Shown here piece after piece: positions 33,015 to 40,546 of a DNA stretch of 64,000 bases (positions within the stretch are counted from its first letter, which is position 1; each line of letters begins with the position of its first letter). Location: NCBI GenBank assembly GCA_005885555.1, contig VAWN01000030.1, positions 57,560 to 121,559 on the forward strand. Direction: 5' to 3'. The stretch comes from Actinomycetota bacterium. Lineage in GTDB: Bacteria; Actinomycetota; Actinomycetes; Mycobacteriales; Micromonosporaceae. The notes under the pieces are model-generated. The model was not told where the DNA came from. It saw only the letters and a list, made by a program, of their open reading frames with translations, and ran no database searches. The position numbers and the translations under genes are program-made.

Positions 33015-35225
33015 ATGTCTCTTCGCCGTACGGCAACCTTCGCAGCGGCCGCCATGTTCGCGGCCGCCGCCATCATCACGGGTACCGCCCTGCCGGCCTC
33101 GGCAGCGGTCGGTATCACCAACGGGGGCTTCGAAACCGGTACCCTCGCCGGCTGGACCTCGGCCGGCACGACCAGCATCACCACCAGCGGTCCGCACTCG
33201 GGGACGTTCGCCGCCATGGTCGGCTCGGCGAACATCACCAACGGCGACTCGTCGGTCCGCCAGACCTTCGACGCGCCGACCGGGGCCTCGACACTGTCCT
33301 TCTGGTACAACGTCACCTGCCCCGACACGGTGCAGTTCGACTGGGCGACGGTGACCCTGCGGGACAACACCGCCGCCTCGACGAGAACCCTGCTGGCCCG
33401 TACGTGCACCATCAACCAGGGCTGGAAGCAGGTCACCGCATCGCTGATCGCGGGGCACAACTACACGCTGAGGCTGATCAGCCACGACGACAACTTCGCC
33501 GGCGACCCGACGTTCACCAAGTACGACGACGTCAGCCTCAACGTGGCCGCCAACGACTTCTCGGTCTCGGTCAGCCCGAACTCCGCCGCGGTGAACCCGG
33601 GTACCTCGGCGACGGCCACCGTGTCGACGGCGACCACCGCCGGTACCGCACAGACCGTGTCGCTGTCGGCCAGCGGCCTGCCCGCCGGTGCGGCCGCCTC
33701 GTTCAACCCGACGTCGGTCACCTCGGGCGGCTCCTCGACGCTGACGCTGACGACGGCCACCTCGACGCCGGCGGGTACGTTCCCGGTCACGATCACCGGC
33801 ACGGGTACCAGCGCCACGCACACCACGACGTTCACCCTGACGGTCAACGGCAGCGGCGGCGGGCTGACCCTGGTCAGCACCGACCCGTTCACCAACACCA
33901 CCAGCCAGCACGCGACCGAGCTGGAGCCGGACACGTTCACCGCCGGTAGCACGATCGTGTCCTCGTCCCAGGTCGGCCGGTTCAATGACGGCGGCGCCTC
34001 GGACATCAGCTTCAACACCTCCACCGACGGCGGCGCGACCTGGATGCACGGCATGCTCCCCGGGATCACCGTCTTCCAGGGCGGCGGCCAGTTCGCCCGG
34101 GTCAGCGACCCGAGCGTGGCCTTCGACGCCAGGCACAACACCTGGATGATCACCGGGCTGGTCATCGACGCGAACGTCAACGGCGTCGGCGTGACCGTGA
34201 GCCGGTCCACCAACGGCGGCACCGCCTGGCTCAACCCGGTGGTCGCGGTCGGCAACGACGGCCAGAGCTACGACAAGGAATGGATCGCCTGCGACAACAC
34301 CGCGACGAGCCCGTTCTTCGGCAACTGCTACGTCGAGGTCGACATCACCAGCAGCGGCAACCGGATCGTGCTGAGCCGCTCCAGCGACGGCGGGGCCACC
34401 TGGTCTGCCGCCGTGTCGCCGTCGGGCAGCCCGTCGGGTCTGGGCGGGCAGCCGGTGGTGCAGCCGGGCGGAACGGTCGTGGTGCCCTACTCGGCCAACG
34501 GGTCGGCGATCCGCTCGTTCACCTCGACCAACGGCGGTACCTCCTGGAACGCCACCGTCCTGATCGCCAACGTGACCGCACACGGGGTGGCCGGCGGCCT
34601 GCGCGACGGTGAGGGGCTGCCCTCGGCCGAGATCGACGGGGCCGGCACGGTGTACGTCGCCTGGCAGGACTGCCGGTTCCGGTCCGGCTGCCCGGCCAAC
34701 GACATCGTCTTCGCCACCTCGACCAACGGCACCACCTGGTCGGCCGTGACCCGGGTACCGATCGACGCCACCACCAGCGGGATCGACCACTTCATCCCGG
34801 GCATCGGCGTCGACAAGGCCACCTCCGGCGCGACCGCGAAGATCGGCCTGTACTACTACTTCTACCCGGTGGCCAACTGCACCGCCTCGACGTGCCAGCT
34901 GGAGGTCGGGTTCGTCTCGTCCATCAACGGCGGCGGCACGTGGAGCGCACCGCAGACGCTCGCCGGACCGTTCCCGCTGTCCCGGATCGCCAGCACCACG
35001 CAGGGCCGCATGGTCGGCGACTACATCTCCTGCTCGGTCAGCGGCGGCAAGGCAGTGGCCATCTTCGCGGTCGGCAAGCCGCCCGCGAACGGGCAGGCCT
35101 TTGACGAAGCCATGTACAGCGCGGGCGGGCTCACCGTCGCCGGTGGCGCCGTCCGGTCGTCCAGCGCCGGCGCCGCGGTGCCACCACAATCCGTGGGTAC
35201 CGCAACGCATCCGACCCTGTTCTGA
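33015..35225 (+). CDS. Secreted sialidase-like beta-propeller protein with CBM-like and Ig-like domains
   Basis: A 736-residue exported protein (signal peptide ending PASAAV). After it come a CBM-like jelly roll (GITNGGFETGTLAGWTS, about 32-185), an Ig-like repeat (SVSVSPNSAAVNPGTSATAT, about 188-278) and a propeller with several Asp-box motifs: STDGGATW, STNGGTAW, SSDGGATW, STNGGTSW and INGGGTW. Asp boxes occur in sialidases and other glycan-binding propellers; I see no sialidase Arg triad or FRIP motif, so enzymatic activity is not certain. A strong terminator follows the stop. Confidence 0.85.
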   Translation: MSLRRTATFAAAAMFAAAAIITGTALPASAAVGITNGGFETGTLAGWTSAGTTSITTSGPHSGTFAAMVGSANITNGDSSVRQTFDAPTGASTLSFWYNVTCPDTVQFDWATVTLRDNTAASTRTLLARTCTINQGWKQVTASLIAGHNYTLRLISHDDNFAGDPTFTKYDDVSLNVAANDFSVSVSPNSAAVNPGTSATATVSTATTAGTAQTVSLSASGLPAGAAASFNPTSVTSGGSSTLTLTTATSTPAGTFPVTITGTGTSATHTTTFTLTVNGSGGGLTLVSTDPFTNTTSQHATELEPDTFTAGSTIVSSSQVGRFNDGGASDISFNTSTDGGATWMHGMLPGITVFQGGGQFARVSDPSVAFDARHNTWMITGLVIDANVNGVGVTVSRSTNGGTAWLNPVVAVGNDGQSYDKEWIACDNTATSPFFGNCYVEVDITSSGNRIVLSRSSDGGATWSAAVSPSGSPSGLGGQPVVQPGGTVVVPYSANGSAIRSFTSTNGGTSWNATVLIANVTAHGVAGGLRDGEGLPSAEIDGAGTVYVAWQDCRFRSGCPANDIVFATSTNGTTWSAVTRVPIDATTSGIDHFIPGIGVDKATSGATAKIGLYYYFYPVANCTASTCQLEVGFVSSINGGGTWSAPQTLAGPFPLSRIASTTQGRMVGDYISCSVSGGKAVAIFAVGKPPANGQAFDEAMYSAGGLTVAGGAVRSSSAGAAVPPQSVGTATHPTLF

Positions 35226-35235
35226 CCGCGCGACC

Positions 35236-35269
35236 CGGTGCCCCGCCCGAACCCGGGCGGGGCACCGGT
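35236..35269. terminator. Terminator hairpin after the sialidase-like gene
   Basis: A perfect 15-bp stem, CCGGTGCCCCGCCCG paired with CGGGCGGGGCACCGG, and a four-base AACC loop begins 10 bp after the stop codon. No U-run follows, as is common in high-GC actinobacteria. Confidence 0.85.
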
Positions 35270-35466
35270 GTGTCACGGGACGACCGCGACGGATGACGTT
35301 CATCCGATACCGCATCGGACTGGCAGCGGAGGGTGATCTACGGGCAACCGAGCGTACGTTCACGGAAGAGCAATCACGGTGGTGGCTATTGACCGGTAGC
35401 CGGATACCGTTCGCGACCAGACACGGGGCCACCGATGCGTGCTTTTGGGTATGCAAGGAGGAGCCG

Positions 35467-35961
35467 ATGAGGAAGTCTCTCTTCGTGGCCATCGGAAGCC
35501 TACTGACCCTGGGAGTGGTGGCTGTCGGATCGAGTCCGGGTATCGCGACCCCGCCGTGCCATGAGGTTGGGCCGCCCGCCCACGTACACTCAAGCATCGA
35601 CAACACGAACTGCACCGCGACGGCGGGAGCGTGTACCTCCGGTGTGTTCACTGGTGACGACCTACTCGCCGGCACCACGCACGCCGTTGGGGACGGGGTC
35701 GCCGAGTCGGCCGGTATGCCAGATGCCGAACCGTCGAGCACCCTGTCCTTCGACACCGTATACACCATCACCACGCAGAACGGTGCGGTCGTCTTCAACG
35801 ACACCGGTGTGTTCGACGGAGCCGCCGGACTGTTCGCCGAGCGGATGGTTGTGACTGGCGGTTCGGGCCGGTTCACCAACGCGAGTGGCCATCTGTTCTT
35901 CACTGGTACCGGAACGACGACGTTCGACGCCGACGTCACCGGCGAGATCTGCCTGCACTGA
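35467..35961 (+). CDS. Small secreted protein, allene-oxide-cyclase-like barrel
   Basis: ATG 35467, preceded by AAGGAG, gives a 164-residue protein with a signal peptide (MRKSLFVAIGSLLTLGVVAV). The mature part ends in VTGGSGRFTNASGHLFFTG, a pattern seen in dirigent and allene-oxide-cyclase-like beta barrels, which often bind hydrophobic ligands. Cysteines at CHEV, NCTAT, ACTSG and the final EICLH suggest two disulfides. Its function is unknown. Local codon usage is less GC-rich than that of its neighbours. Confidence 0.7.
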   Translation: MRKSLFVAIGSLLTLGVVAVGSSPGIATPPCHEVGPPAHVHSSIDNTNCTATAGACTSGVFTGDDLLAGTTHAVGDGVAESAGMPDAEPSSTLSFDTVYTITTQNGAVVFNDTGVFDGAAGLFAERMVVTGGSGRFTNASGHLFFTGTGTTTFDADVTGEICLH

Positions 35962-36037
35962 ACCTGTGGCATAGACGAACGGATGCCTTGCACAGTTTCG
36001 AGCAGACCCGGGTGGCCGTCACCGCGATGCTGCCGTC

Positions 36038-36805
36038 ATGCGGGACGGACTGACGATAACCGACGGCGCGACACTGTACCTCGACCTGATGAAGCGGATC
36101 CTCACCAACGTGATCTACCAGGATCCGCCGCAGGCCGTCTTCTGGTACCCGGACCGGACCTACAACGGGGACCGGCGCGCCACCGGACGGGACTGGCCGT
36201 CGGTCGCGCACACGATGGTCGGCCTGGAGCGCCTGCACAACGTCCAGCACTGCGTCGAGGACGTCATCGCGGGCGGGGTACCCGGTGACCTCATCGAGAC
36301 CGGCGTGTGGCGCGGCGGCGTCTGCATCTTCCTGCGCGCTCTGCTCGCCGCCCACGGGGTGACCGACCGGACCGTCTGGGTCGCCGACTCGTTCGAGGGC
36401 ATCCCGGACTCCACCGAGGGCGATCCGCGCGATCAGCTCATCGCGCTGGACCGGTTCAACGACGTGCTGGCCGTTCCGCTGGAAGAGGTACAGGAGAACT
36501 TCCGCCGGTACGGGCTTCTCGACGAGCAGGTGCGGTTCCTGCCCGGGTGGTTCAGCGACACGCTGCCGGCCGCGCCGATCGAGCGGCTTGCGGTGCTGCG
36601 CCTGGACGGCGACCTCTACGGGTCCACAATGGACGCACTGACCAACCTGTACCCGAAGGTGTCCGTCGGCGGGTACGTCATCATCGACGACTACATCATC
36701 AAGGCCTGCCGCGAAGCCGTGCACGAGTACCGGGACCGCGCCGGCATCCACGACGAGATCGTGACCATCGACGAGTGCGGCGTGTACTGGCAGCGCACCG
36801 CCTGA
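36038..36805 (+). CDS. TylF/macrocin-type O-methyltransferase
   Basis: A 255-residue methyltransferase of the TylF (macrocin O-methyltransferase) family, which methylates sugar or aglycone hydroxyls using SAM and a metal ion. Family features are YLDLMKRILTNVIYQD, GDLIETGVWRGGVCIFLRALL (SAM loop), VWVADSFEGIP, VRFLPGWFSDTLP, LAVLRLDGDLYGSTMDAL with metal-binding Asp residues, and GGYVIIDDY. It lies just left of the polyketide cluster, separated by the protease/peptide unit, and could tailor its product, but it is not in an operon with it. Confidence 0.92.
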   Translation: MRDGLTITDGATLYLDLMKRILTNVIYQDPPQAVFWYPDRTYNGDRRATGRDWPSVAHTMVGLERLHNVQHCVEDVIAGGVPGDLIETGVWRGGVCIFLRALLAAHGVTDRTVWVADSFEGIPDSTEGDPRDQLIALDRFNDVLAVPLEEVQENFRRYGLLDEQVRFLPGWFSDTLPAAPIERLAVLRLDGDLYGSTMDALTNLYPKVSVGGYVIIDDYIIKACREAVHEYRDRAGIHDEIVTIDECGVYWQRTA

Positions 36806-36825
36806 CCGGCCGGTCAGGCGGTGCG
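36794..36825. terminator. 32-bp perfect palindrome between convergent genes
   Basis: CGCACCGCCTGACCGG followed directly by its exact reverse complement, with no spacer. It includes the TylF-type gene's stop codon and ends 14 bp before the M50 gene's stop codon, so it can act as a bidirectional terminator or be a protein-binding site. Confidence 0.8.
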
Positions 36826-36838
36826 GCGTGACGGGTGC

Positions 36839-38149
36839 TCAGGCCATGCCCGGTTCCCGTGCTCCGGCAACGGTTTCCAGCCGCTCGTCGCTCGTGAGGC
36901 GGGCCGCCTGGCGGGCGGCGTACCGCTGCCGGCCGCGACGGTACATCGACCGCAACCACAGGTACAGGCCGCCACCGTCGAGCATCAGTCCCAGTACCGC
37001 GATGGTGGCGAAGTCGATGGAGGTGAACCGGGTGTGCCCGCCGGTCACCAGCAGCAGCACCTGGTAGCAGTACCCCCATAGCACCGGGATGCCGACGAGC
37101 AGGAAGAAGCCCACGGCGAAGAACCGCCCGACGATCCAGACCGGCGCGAACCACCGGACGACGCGCATCTCCCGCGCCGGGATCGTCGACTGGTCCACCC
37201 GCTGCGGCGCGCGCCGCAGCGCGGCCATCTTGTTGTACAGGTAGTCCTCGGTGTCGGTCAGCAGGCTCTTGCAGTTGAGCGCGGTGGCCACCACGTAGTA
37301 CCCGTCGGTGCGCAGGAAGAAGAACCACTGCCAGGCCACCCGGGTGCCGTATGTCAGCATGACCGCGCTGATCAACAGATCCGCGTTGCGGGGCAGGTGG
37401 TACCAGCCGTGCCGGCCGGTGTACACCACCATGGCCAGGATCGAGTACGACACCAGGTCGACGAGCGAGCCGACCATGAAGGCGAGGTACCGCCGGCGCT
37501 TGGGTACCAGCCAGATCCCGCTGAGGTCGGTCTGCGCGACCAGGACGTACAACTGGTTTCCCAGACCCAGCCGCGCCGGGATCCCGGCGGCCCGGGCGGC
37601 CACCCCGTGCGCGAACTCGTGCAGCGCCACACCGACGAGGGCGAGGCTGAACGTGGCCCACGTGAGTGCCGCGAAGTTGACCGGGAACAGCAGGGCCTTG
37701 GGCGTCGGCATCGTCTGCGGATCGATGACGTTGACCGCCACTCCGGCCACACTGATCAGGCCGAGCACGATGAGGATCGGCGCGCTGAGCAGTCGCCGGG
37801 CCGTGCGCTCCGGCAGCCAGTCCATGCTCCAGCTGCGGCGCGACCGTTTCGGTGCGGGCTGCGCCGCCTCGGGTACCGCCGCGGCGTCACGCGGCTGGAC
37901 AAAGCCCTCCTGTTGGAGGGCGTCGAGAAAATCTTCGATATCTGGCGTCTCGTCATAGCGTTGCTCGTAGCGGCGTACCGTCTCGCCGACGGTGTGCCCG
38001 GCTGCGAGCGAGTCGAGGATGTCCATACCCTCGGCGGGAATGGCTAGGAACACCTGTCGGTCGATGTCTCCGATGGTGACTGTGTCGCCTTCGCGCCGAT
38101 GGGTGAACGGCCGCACCATGACATGTGAGTCGGGCGGATAACCGGCCAT
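36839..38149 (-). CDS. M50-type membrane metalloprotease with PqqD-like N-terminal domain
   Basis: A 436-residue protein in two parts. Residues 1-90 resemble a PqqD/RiPP-recognition winged helix (DRQVFLAIPAEGMDILDSLA, TVRRYEQRYDETPDIEDFLDAL, EGFV). Residues 120-415 hold six or so membrane segments with the zinc site His177-Glu178-Phe-Ala-His181 (LVGVALHEFAHGVAARAAG) and a later VGSLVDLVSYS that may give the third ligand. Similar proteins are annotated as peptide zinc metalloproteases in peptide natural-product loci. A 26-residue peptide gene lies 94 bp upstream on the same strand, the natural substrate candidate. The protein could cut it within the membrane or export it. Confidence 0.85.
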   Translation of the reverse strand: MAGYPPDSHVMVRPFTHRREGDTVTIGDIDRQVFLAIPAEGMDILDSLAAGHTVGETVRRYEQRYDETPDIEDFLDALQQEGFVQPRDAAAVPEAAQPAPKRSRRSWSMDWLPERTARRLLSAPILIVLGLISVAGVAVNVIDPQTMPTPKALLFPVNFAALTWATFSLALVGVALHEFAHGVAARAAGIPARLGLGNQLYVLVAQTDLSGIWLVPKRRRYLAFMVGSLVDLVSYSILAMVVYTGRHGWYHLPRNADLLISAVMLTYGTRVAWQWFFFLRTDGYYVVATALNCKSLLTDTEDYLYNKMAALRRAPQRVDQSTIPAREMRVVRWFAPVWIVGRFFAVGFFLLVGIPVLWGYCYQVLLLVTGGHTRFTSIDFATIAVLGLMLDGGGLYLWLRSMYRRGRQRYAARQAARLTSDERLETVAGAREPGMA

Positions 38150-38185
38150 CTTCCATTCCCTTCGGACCGTTGGGGATCGTCGGGA

Positions 38186-38216
38186 ACCGGAGTCCTGCGC
38201 TGTGCCGGACTCCGGT
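38186..38216 (-). terminator. Attenuator-like hairpin between peptide gene and protease gene
   Basis: ACCGGAGTCC (38186-38195) pairs perfectly with GGACTCCGGT (38207-38216) around an 11-base loop. It lies 28 bp past the peptide's stop codon and before the M50 start. In peptide loci such a hairpin lets the precursor be made in excess over the processing enzyme. Confidence 0.75.
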
Positions 38217-38243
38217 CCCCGCCGAGGTTGTGGTTCCTTGCTG

Positions 38244-38324
38244 TCAGGCCGACGCGGACGCCGAGCACGGGGCGGCAGCGCTCGTCTTTACCGGCTCCAG
38301 CCGGCGAACAGTAAGCTTCTTCAT
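38244..38324 (-). CDS. 26-residue peptide, candidate RiPP precursor or signal peptide for the M50 protease
   Basis: A tiny gene on the minus strand with an excellent ribosome site (AGGAGAGGAGGTGA) nine bases before ATG 38324 and TGA at 38246-38244. The product starts MKKLTVRRLEPVKTSAAAPC and ends SASASA. The KKLTVRRLEPVK half looks like a short basic leader; the rest is a Ser/Ala/Pro tail with one cysteine. Position (94 bp before a protease with a PqqD-like recognition domain), ribosome site and hairpin all support it being real. No thioether-forming or cyclising enzyme is visible nearby, so proteolytic release of a small peptide is the simplest hypothesis. Confidence 0.75.
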   Translation of the reverse strand: MKKLTVRRLEPVKTSAAAPCSASASA

Positions 38325-38455
38325 GGTGGTCACCTCCTCTCCTTGCGAGTAGGGACACGTCATCCTTGTCCGGTTGGCCGATCAGGTTCTGCTCACTTCA
38401 AAGCAGACGCGGGGTTTCGTCGATACAAAACGCCGCGCCGGACACGCAGACGACC

Positions 38456-38484
38456 GGGGCGCCACGGCCCGGCCGTGACGCCCC
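38456..38484. terminator. Terminator hairpin after the ACP gene
   Basis: GGGGCG-CCACGGCC pairs with GGCCGTG-CGCCCC, with one mismatch, 11 bp beyond the stop codon of the minus-strand ACP gene. It separates the polyketide operon from the peptide/protease unit. Confidence 0.75.
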
Positions 38485-38495
38485 GATCAGTTGAC

Positions 38496-38756
38496 TCAGT
38501 ACCTGCGGCCGCGCATCAGCAGATCGACCACGGCGTCCAGGTCAGGCAGCGCACTGAAGCTGGACATGGGCTCGGCGAGCCGGAACCGGTCGATGAGCAT
38601 CGAGATGATTTCCACCCGGTCCACCGAGTCGGCGCCGAGGTCCTTGAGGTGCTTGTCGCCGGTGACTTCCTCCGGTCGCACGCCGGGCAGGATCGTGGTG
38701 ACGACGTCGCTGACGACAGCCGAGACCTCCGCGCGCGGGTCGGCGGGCGCGCTCAT
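38496..38756 (-). CDS. Acyl carrier protein (LnmL-like, partner of the LnmK homolog)
   Basis: An 86-residue discrete ACP. LKDLGADSVDRVEIISMLIDRF holds the phosphopantetheine serine in the DS pair. Its ATG overlaps the stop of the LnmK-like gene by 4 bp. In leinamycin biosynthesis LnmL is the discrete ACP that receives methylmalonyl from LnmK and holds propionyl after decarboxylation; the same role is inferred from this coupling. Confidence 0.88.
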   Translation of the reverse strand: MSAPADPRAEVSAVVSDVVTTILPGVRPEEVTGDKHLKDLGADSVDRVEIISMLIDRFRLAEPMSSFSALPDLDAVVDLLMRGRRY

Positions 38757-39733
38757 TGGGACTCCGCCGGTACCAGACGCAGCGTGCAGACCGCGAGCAC
38801 CCGTCCCGCGTTGCGGTCGCGCAGCACGACGTCGACGGCCTCGTCCGGGTACCCGTCGGCGACCTCCGTGGCGCGCCAGCGGCGCACCGAGGCGGTGAGC
38901 ACGGTACCGGCGTCGGCGTTGCCGAGGTAGCACAGCTGCTGGTCCACCACGACGCGGTCGAGGAACGACCGGTCGTCGCGGCCGAGCCGGCGCCACAGCC
39001 GCAGCAACGCCCAGTCGACGATGGAGAAGTACGACGCGAAGTACAGCAGCCGGGCGCCGTTGAGGTCGCGGGACGGGTCGACGTGGTACTCGGCCCGCAG
39101 CTCGTCGCCGTCGGCGCGGTACCGGTCGGTGTCCACAAAGGACAGTGCGGTGCGCGCCCGGTGGTACGCGTCCCGCGGCGAGTACCGGGCCGGCAGGACC
39201 GGCAGGTGCTCGTACCGGAAGCCGGGCGGTGCGGACCGCACCAGGTTCTCGTTCGAGTCGTCCCGGCTGCGCGCGACCCACCGGTTGAAGTTCTCCACAT
39301 AGAGACAGTCCGCGTCACCGAAGCGGTAGAACTCGTCGGGATCGACCGGTGTGGTACCGCCGGACCGCGCGGGCGTGATGCGGTGCAGCGTGAGCACCGA
39401 CTCGCTGCCGAAGCCGAACACCGTCGAGGTCACCCGCAACCGGTCGCCGAACGCGGGCGTGCGCAGGTGGAACCGGCGGCTGCCGCGGATCCGGTAGTAG
39501 TAGAAGGACAGGTACGTCGGTGCGCCCGACGCGTCCCGCGCATTCAGCACGTCGATCCCGCACAGCGCGCTGACCGCGTCCCACGTCCAGTCGCCGATCT
39601 GCCCGGCGAACAACGAGTTGTGTCCGCACATGCTCGGCCGCACCACTTCCGTGCGGCTGACCGTGGCCCGGTCGACGACGATCAGCCGCGGGTCCGGCGC
39701 GAGTGCGGGCGCACCCGCCTGCGTAGTGGTCAC
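38753..39733 (-). CDS. lnmK: LnmK-like bifunctional acyltransferase/decarboxylase
   Basis: A 326-residue protein. GTG 39733 overlaps the upstream stop (GTGA). The double hot-dog fold family of LnmK is recognised from VVRPSMCGHNSLFAGQIGDWTWDAVSALC and the later PTYLSFYYYRIRGSRRF, FGDRLRVTSTVFGFGSES, RDAYHRARTALSF and LYFASYFSIVDWALLR. LnmK loads methylmalonyl from CoA onto an ACP through a tyrosine ester, then decarboxylates it to propionyl-ACP for beta-alkylation of the polyketide; the Tyr-rich segment at residues 74-80 may hold the equivalent tyrosine. LnmK homologs are a marker of leinamycin-type and a few other AT-less PKS clusters. Confidence 0.88.
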   Translation of the reverse strand: MTTTQAGAPALAPDPRLIVVDRATVSRTEVVRPSMCGHNSLFAGQIGDWTWDAVSALCGIDVLNARDASGAPTYLSFYYYRIRGSRRFHLRTPAFGDRLRVTSTVFGFGSESVLTLHRITPARSGGTTPVDPDEFYRFGDADCLYVENFNRWVARSRDDSNENLVRSAPPGFRYEHLPVLPARYSPRDAYHRARTALSFVDTDRYRADGDELRAEYHVDPSRDLNGARLLYFASYFSIVDWALLRLWRRLGRDDRSFLDRVVVDQQLCYLGNADAGTVLTASVRRWRATEVADGYPDEAVDVVLRDRNAGRVLAVCTLRLVPAESQ

Positions 39734-40185
39734 CGCGGGTCGAGCGTGCTGCGCACGCTGGGCCGGTCGAGCGTGCTGCGCACGCTGGGCCGGTCGAGCG
39801 TGCTGCGCACGCTGCGGGGCGCCAGCTCGATGACGACGCGCTGCTGCGGGAACCGGGCGCGGTACGGTTCGCCGCGGTACCGGTGGGACAGGCGGTCCAT
39901 GTGCGCGCCGGCCGCCTCGGTGGCGGTGCGGACCAGCCCCGCCTCCACGTGCACGACGCGGTACATGTCCTGCGGGTCGACGAACAGCAGGGTCGCCTGC
40001 CGTTCCCGCTCGACGTGCGCGAGCCAGTACGCGCCACGCCAGCTGTTGAGCCAGAAGTGGCCGTCGCGGAACTCGTACCACGCCGGGTTCAGCTTGACCG
40101 TGCCGTTGCGCCGACGGGTGCCGACGATCACCGGCATCACCCCGCCGAGGAACCGCGCGGTCGCGTCGTCGATGTGCTCGGCCAT
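39730..40185 (-). CDS. Pyridoxamine-phosphate-oxidase-fold flavoprotein with repeated C-terminal tail
   Basis: From ATG 40185 a 151-residue split-barrel protein: MPVIVGTRRRNGTVKLNPAWYEF, FWLNSWRGAYWLAHV, and ATLLFVDPQDMYRVVHVEAGL are typical of the PNPOx/F420-dependent reductase superfamily. The last 27 residues are SVRSTLDRP-type repeats encoded by a 27-bp tandem repeat (separate entry) and are not part of the fold. It is first in the LnmK-ACP operon and could be a reductase or oxidase tailoring the polyketide; cofactor (FMN or F420) unknown. Confidence 0.82.
   Translation of the reverse strand: MAEHIDDATARFLGGVMPVIVGTRRRNGTVKLNPAWYEFRDGHFWLNSWRGAYWLAHVERERQATLLFVDPQDMYRVVHVEAGLVRTATEAAGAHMDRLSHRYRGEPYRARFPQQRVVIELAPRSVRSTLDRPSVRSTLDRPSVRSTLDPR
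39738..39814. repeat. 27-bp tandem repeat, nearly three copies, in-frame
   Basis: Copies at 39738-39764 and 39765-39791 are identical and a third runs to 39814. Each encodes nine residues, so copy number can change without breaking the frame of the flavoprotein gene. Confidence 0.95.
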
Positions 40186-40268
40186 GGGTAAACCTTGCCC
40201 TGCCGGTACCCCGGACAGAAGCTCAATAGTGACCAGACCGCCCGGTCCCGCCGGAACACGATGTGCCA
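40186..40268. promoter_or_regulatory. Divergent control region of the two cluster operons
   Basis: An 83-bp spacer between divergent ATGs of the flavoprotein-LnmK-ACP operon and the ACP-KS-KS-like-ligase operon. It must hold both promoters, though I see no unmistakable -35/-10 pair. Confidence 0.5.
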
Positions 40269-40544
40269 ATGAACATCGCAGCGTCGATCAGGGACATTCT
40301 CGTCACCGACGTCTTCGTCGAGGTACCGGTCGACGAGATGCACGACGACGACAGCCTCCGCGACGTGTACGGGCTCGACTCGCTGGGCTTCGTCGAGCTG
40401 CGCGTCCAGTGCGAGAAGCGCTTCGGCGTGACCATCAGCACCGACGACTTCACCCCGGAGAACTTCGCCACCGTCGGCGACCTGACCGCGTTGGTGGACC
40501 GGCTGCGACAGGACACCGTCGCCGCCGGAGCGCAGCCCCGGTAA
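40269..40544 (+). CDS. Acyl carrier protein
   Basis: A 91-residue discrete ACP; ATG 40269 is preferred over GTG 40263. Phosphopantetheine serine in VYGLDSLGFVELRVQCEKRF. It resembles FabF-type partner ACPs rather than the beta-branching ACPs. First gene of an operon with KS, KS-like and ligase genes, so it probably carries the chain those enzymes build. Confidence 0.9.
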   Translation: MNIAASIRDILVTDVFVEVPVDEMHDDDSLRDVYGLDSLGFVELRVQCEKRFGVTISTDDFTPENFATVGDLTALVDRLRQDTVAAGAQPR

Positions 40545-40546
40545 CG

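Noticed and set aside
32661..35993. Minus-strand frame of 1,110 codons opposite the sialidase-like gene
   Set aside because: The plus strand has a signal peptide and Asp-box repeats; the minus frame has no recognisable domain.
36038..36805. TylF-type methyltransferase as a certain member of the polyketide cluster
   Set aside because: It is on the other side of the peptide/protease unit and two terminators, and no sugar genes are in the window; membership is possible but not supported.
39738..39814. Possible CRISPR or attachment-site repeat
   Set aside because: The repeats are contiguous without spacers, in-frame, and inside a coding sequence, so they are a coding tandem repeat.
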